From assembly GCA_030263475.1 (NCBI GenBank), contig SZPC01000002.1, positions 202,033-266,032 of the forward strand: a stretch of 64,000 nucleotides of DNA. The letters are read 5' to 3'. Position 1 is the first letter of the stretch; each line of letters starts with the position of its first letter. Shown one piece after another: positions 62,320-64,000 of the stretch. Made by a program: the position numbers and the translations under genes. The notes under the pieces were generated by a model that saw only the letters and a program-made list of their open reading frames with translations, was not told the origin of the DNA and did no database searches. This DNA is from OLB4 sp002050165. Its GTDB lineage: Bacteria > Bacteroidota > Ignavibacteria > Tepidaquicellales > Tepidaquicellaceae.

Positions 62320-63297
62320 CTATATTTCAGTGTTATGTTTCTCGTATGCTTCAATAATATCCTTAACCAATTTATGTCTCACTACATCTGATTTTTCAAA
62401 AAAGACAAATTCGATTCCGTCAATACCGTCAAGTATTTTCTGAACCTGAACAAGTCCGGAGAGCTCGCGTTTAGGAATATCAATCTGAGTAGTATCACCT
62501 GTGATGATTGCCCTGGAGTTTGCACCGAGCCGGGTTAGAAACATTTTCATTTGGATTGTCGTAGTATTTTGAGCTTCATCAAGTATTACAAAGGAATTAT
62601 TTAGAGTACGACCGCGCATATATGCTAAAGGTACGACCTCAATAGTATTTCGTTCAAGATAAGTTTTCAATTTTTCGAACGGGATCATATCTTCAAGCGC
62701 ATCGTAGAGCGGTCTGAGGTAAGGGTCAACTTTCTCTGATAAGTCACCCGGAAGGAATCCTAGATTTTCACCTGCTTCAACTGCTGGTCGGGTAAGTACA
62801 ATTTTATTAACCTGCTTTTTCTTTAGGGCTGAAACTGCAAATGCTACTGCCAGATACGTTTTCCCGGTACCGGCTGGACCAATTGCAAAAACTATGTCGT
62901 TTTCTAAACTCTTTTTGTGATAAATTAACTGGGTTCGAGTCCTGGGCTTTATGAAGTCGTTCTTTTTGAATAAAATTATATCTTTTACATCGCCAGAAGT
63001 AACATTGTACTTTTCAAGTACACGATTATCATCTCCGGTGTCAACTAAGTTTAAAATTAATTTAACATCTTCGGTTGATATTTCTCCCTGCCTGTTGTAA
63101 AGGAACACAAGTTCATTTATTATACGCTCGATTGTTTTAACTTCCTGCTCATCTCCCTTAACGAAAAGGTTTTCTCCACGCAATACGATAGTTGAGTCAA
63201 AGCATTCTCTGATATGATTTATATTGTTATCGTTGAACCCTGCAAAATTCAGAAGATTAATTCCTTCCAATTTTATATTCAGTTCTTTTACGCTCAA
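62320..63297 (-). CDS. PhoH-family ATPase
   Basis: 325 residues. An N-terminal KH-like or small domain (about 1-105) is followed by the PhoH P-loop ATPase: IGPAGTGKTYLAVAFAVSAL, LTRPAVEAGENLGFLPGDL, YMRGRTLNNSFVILDEAQNT and ITGDTTQIDIP. Role in RNA metabolism or stress. A region of 193 bp with no gene separates it from the motor-like gene. Confidence 0.93.
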   Translation of the reverse strand: MSVKELNIKLEGINLLNFAGFNDNNINHIRECFDSTIVLRGENLFVKGDEQEVKTIERIINELVFLYNRQGEISTEDVKLILNLVDTGDDNRVLEKYNVTSGDVKDIILFKKNDFIKPRTRTQLIYHKKSLENDIVFAIGPAGTGKTYLAVAFAVSALKKKQVNKIVLTRPAVEAGENLGFLPGDLSEKVDPYLRPLYDALEDMIPFEKLKTYLERNTIEVVPLAYMRGRTLNNSFVILDEAQNTTTIQMKMFLTRLGANSRAIITGDTTQIDIPKRELSGLVQVQKILDGIDGIEFVFFEKSDVVRHKLVKDIIEAYEKHNTEI

Positions 63298-63356
63298 ATT
63301 ACTATTATTGATATAGAGGTTTTGTTATTGAAATGTATAAGTAAAAAAGTAATGTA

Positions 63357-63398
63357 TTAAAAAAGCCCTCACACTTTAAAAGTGCAGGGCTTTGAAAG
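63357..63398 (-). terminator. Rho-independent terminator of the LysM gene
   Basis: Reading on the minus strand: AAAGCCCTGCACTTTTAAAG pairs with CTTT-AGTGTGAGGGCTTT, followed by TTTTTT. It lies 35 bp beyond the LysM stop codon. Confidence 0.78.
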
Positions 63399-63432
63399 AA
63401 TTTACAAGGAATTAAAAAATAAACCGACTGAA

Positions 63433-64000
63433 TTAGTTTGATTTCTTTTCAGTGCTTTCTTTCTTTTCAGTACTCTCGGTTTTCGTTGTCTTTTTAATTC
63501 TGTTTTTAGTTTTGGTGTTTCTCCAGTAAACTCTCTTCTTCAAATAGTCTTTCTTTTGAGCATCAGTGAGAGTAGGAACTTTCAGAACCTGACCGGGATA
63601 AATCAAGTTAGGATTCGGAATAGTTTTAGGAATTCTCGGAGGAGCACTTACAACACCGCTCTTGTTGGCTTCCCAAAGTGCAGGCCATAATTTCGGGTTA
63701 TTATAAATGTTGCTCTTTCCGGAAATTTTCCAGAGACAGTCCCCTTTAACAACGGTGTAGTTGTTTGTAGGTGCAGGACCCCATGCATCTAACTTTTTCT
63801 TCATTGCATTGAACCTGTCCCAGAATTCAGGGAGACACCTTATTTTAGAAGCCTCGATTTCTGCAAAGGTTTTTTCTGCATCTTCTTTTGAACCGGACTT
63901 TGAGTTGATTTTCTTCTCTAAGTCGTTAAACTTGGTTCTGAAGTCAGCTACCTGAGATTTCGTTGCTCCAACAGAAGCGTAAAGATCGTTCTCGGCTTTT
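63433..64000 (-). CDS. LysM-domain protein, C-terminal part (runs off window)
   Basis: The frame stays open upstream of the internal ATG (63804) to the window end, so the visible 188 residues are a C-terminal part. A helical segment (NDLYASVGATKSQVADF..., EFWDRFNAMKKKLDA) precedes a LysM domain (YTVVKGDCLWKISGKSNIY...NPNLIYPGQVLKVP) and a basic Lys/Thr/Glu tail. LysM binds peptidoglycan, so the protein is probably in the periplasm. The N-terminus and any signal are outside the window. Confidence 0.85.
   Translation of the reverse strand, partial: KAENDLYASVGATKSQVADFRTKFNDLEKKINSKSGSKEDAEKTFAEIEASKIRCLPEFWDRFNAMKKKLDAWGPAPTNNYTVVKGDCLWKISGKSNIYNNPKLWPALWEANKSGVVSAPPRIPKTIPNPNLIYPGQVLKVPTLTDAQKKDYLKKRVYWRNTKTKNRIKKTTKTESTEKKESTEKKSN

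Noticed and set aside
63433..63804. LysM gene as a complete 123-residue protein
   Set aside because: The frame remains open with protein-like sequence to the window edge, so the ATG at 63804 is internal.

Overview
The window looks like a chromosome segment from the Bacteroidota/Chlorobi/Ignavibacteria group, and Ignavibacteria-like is my best guess. Three things point there: a type 9 secretion C-terminal sorting domain, an alternative complex III (act) operon followed by a caa3-family oxidase, and AT-rich DNA with weak Shine-Dalgarno signals. No database was searched; all family names come from motifs and general knowledge.

Positions 1-12.7 kb form an integron-like gene-cassette array, and this is the main discovery. 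Every gene lies on the minus strand. Gene units are separated by eight imperfect palindromes of about 135 bp (attC-like sites A-H; E is enlarged). The two 8-10 bp core sequences flanking each gene unit are reverse complements of each other, exactly in seven of eight complete units and with one mismatch in the eighth, while the core changes from unit to unit. That is the signature expected of integron cassettes. The cargo is an Mrr restriction protein, a VWA protein, a methyltransferase, a zinc phospholipase C-like pair, a HigBA-type toxin-antitoxin, a PHP/AAA ATPase with a small partner, a zinc-ribbon protein, a GIY-YIG protein with small exported proteins, and a nuclease-like protein. The array ends at a single core with no palindrome beside it (putative attI). 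Next to it is a tyrosine recombinase gene (12760-13608) that has the IntI-like SPLD tail but lacks the extra domain of classical IntI. A decayed site and a truncated ORF lie beyond it.

From 14.8 to 23.8 kb come ordinary chromosomal genes: an outer-membrane protein, a TrmH-type methyltransferase overlapping kdsA, a DUF4159-like protein, a T9SS-exported FG-GAP protein, a large multi-PAS histidine kinase and tRNA-Phe.

A copper/metal block (23.85-28.64 kb) holds an AraC-type regulator with an N-terminal CxxC domain, exported Cys-rich, HMA and double-YHS proteins, and a CopA-type P-ATPase. It is followed directly by a respiratory supercluster (28.85-44.57 kb): actA, a small membrane protein, actB, actC, a fused actD-actE, actF, a membrane cytochrome c, SCO1, oxidase subunits I, III, IV and II, heme farnesyltransferase, and a polytopic protein with a C-terminal cytochrome c. 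Together these would carry electrons from quinol through complex III and cytochromes to a copper-dependent oxygen reductase, with copper handling next door.

The rest (44.6-64 kb) is housekeeping: sirtuin, a four-helix-bundle gene next to a DNA-methyltransferase remnant, glycogen synthase, GmhB-like phosphatase, cell-surface proteins, GlyA, TatC, polyprenyl synthase, an rRNA/tRNA methyltransferase, a DinG-like helicase and RsmB. A minus-strand block follows with an outer-membrane protein and two inner-membrane proteins that may be a GldM/GldL- or ExbB/MotA-like motor, then PhoH and a LysM protein running off the end.
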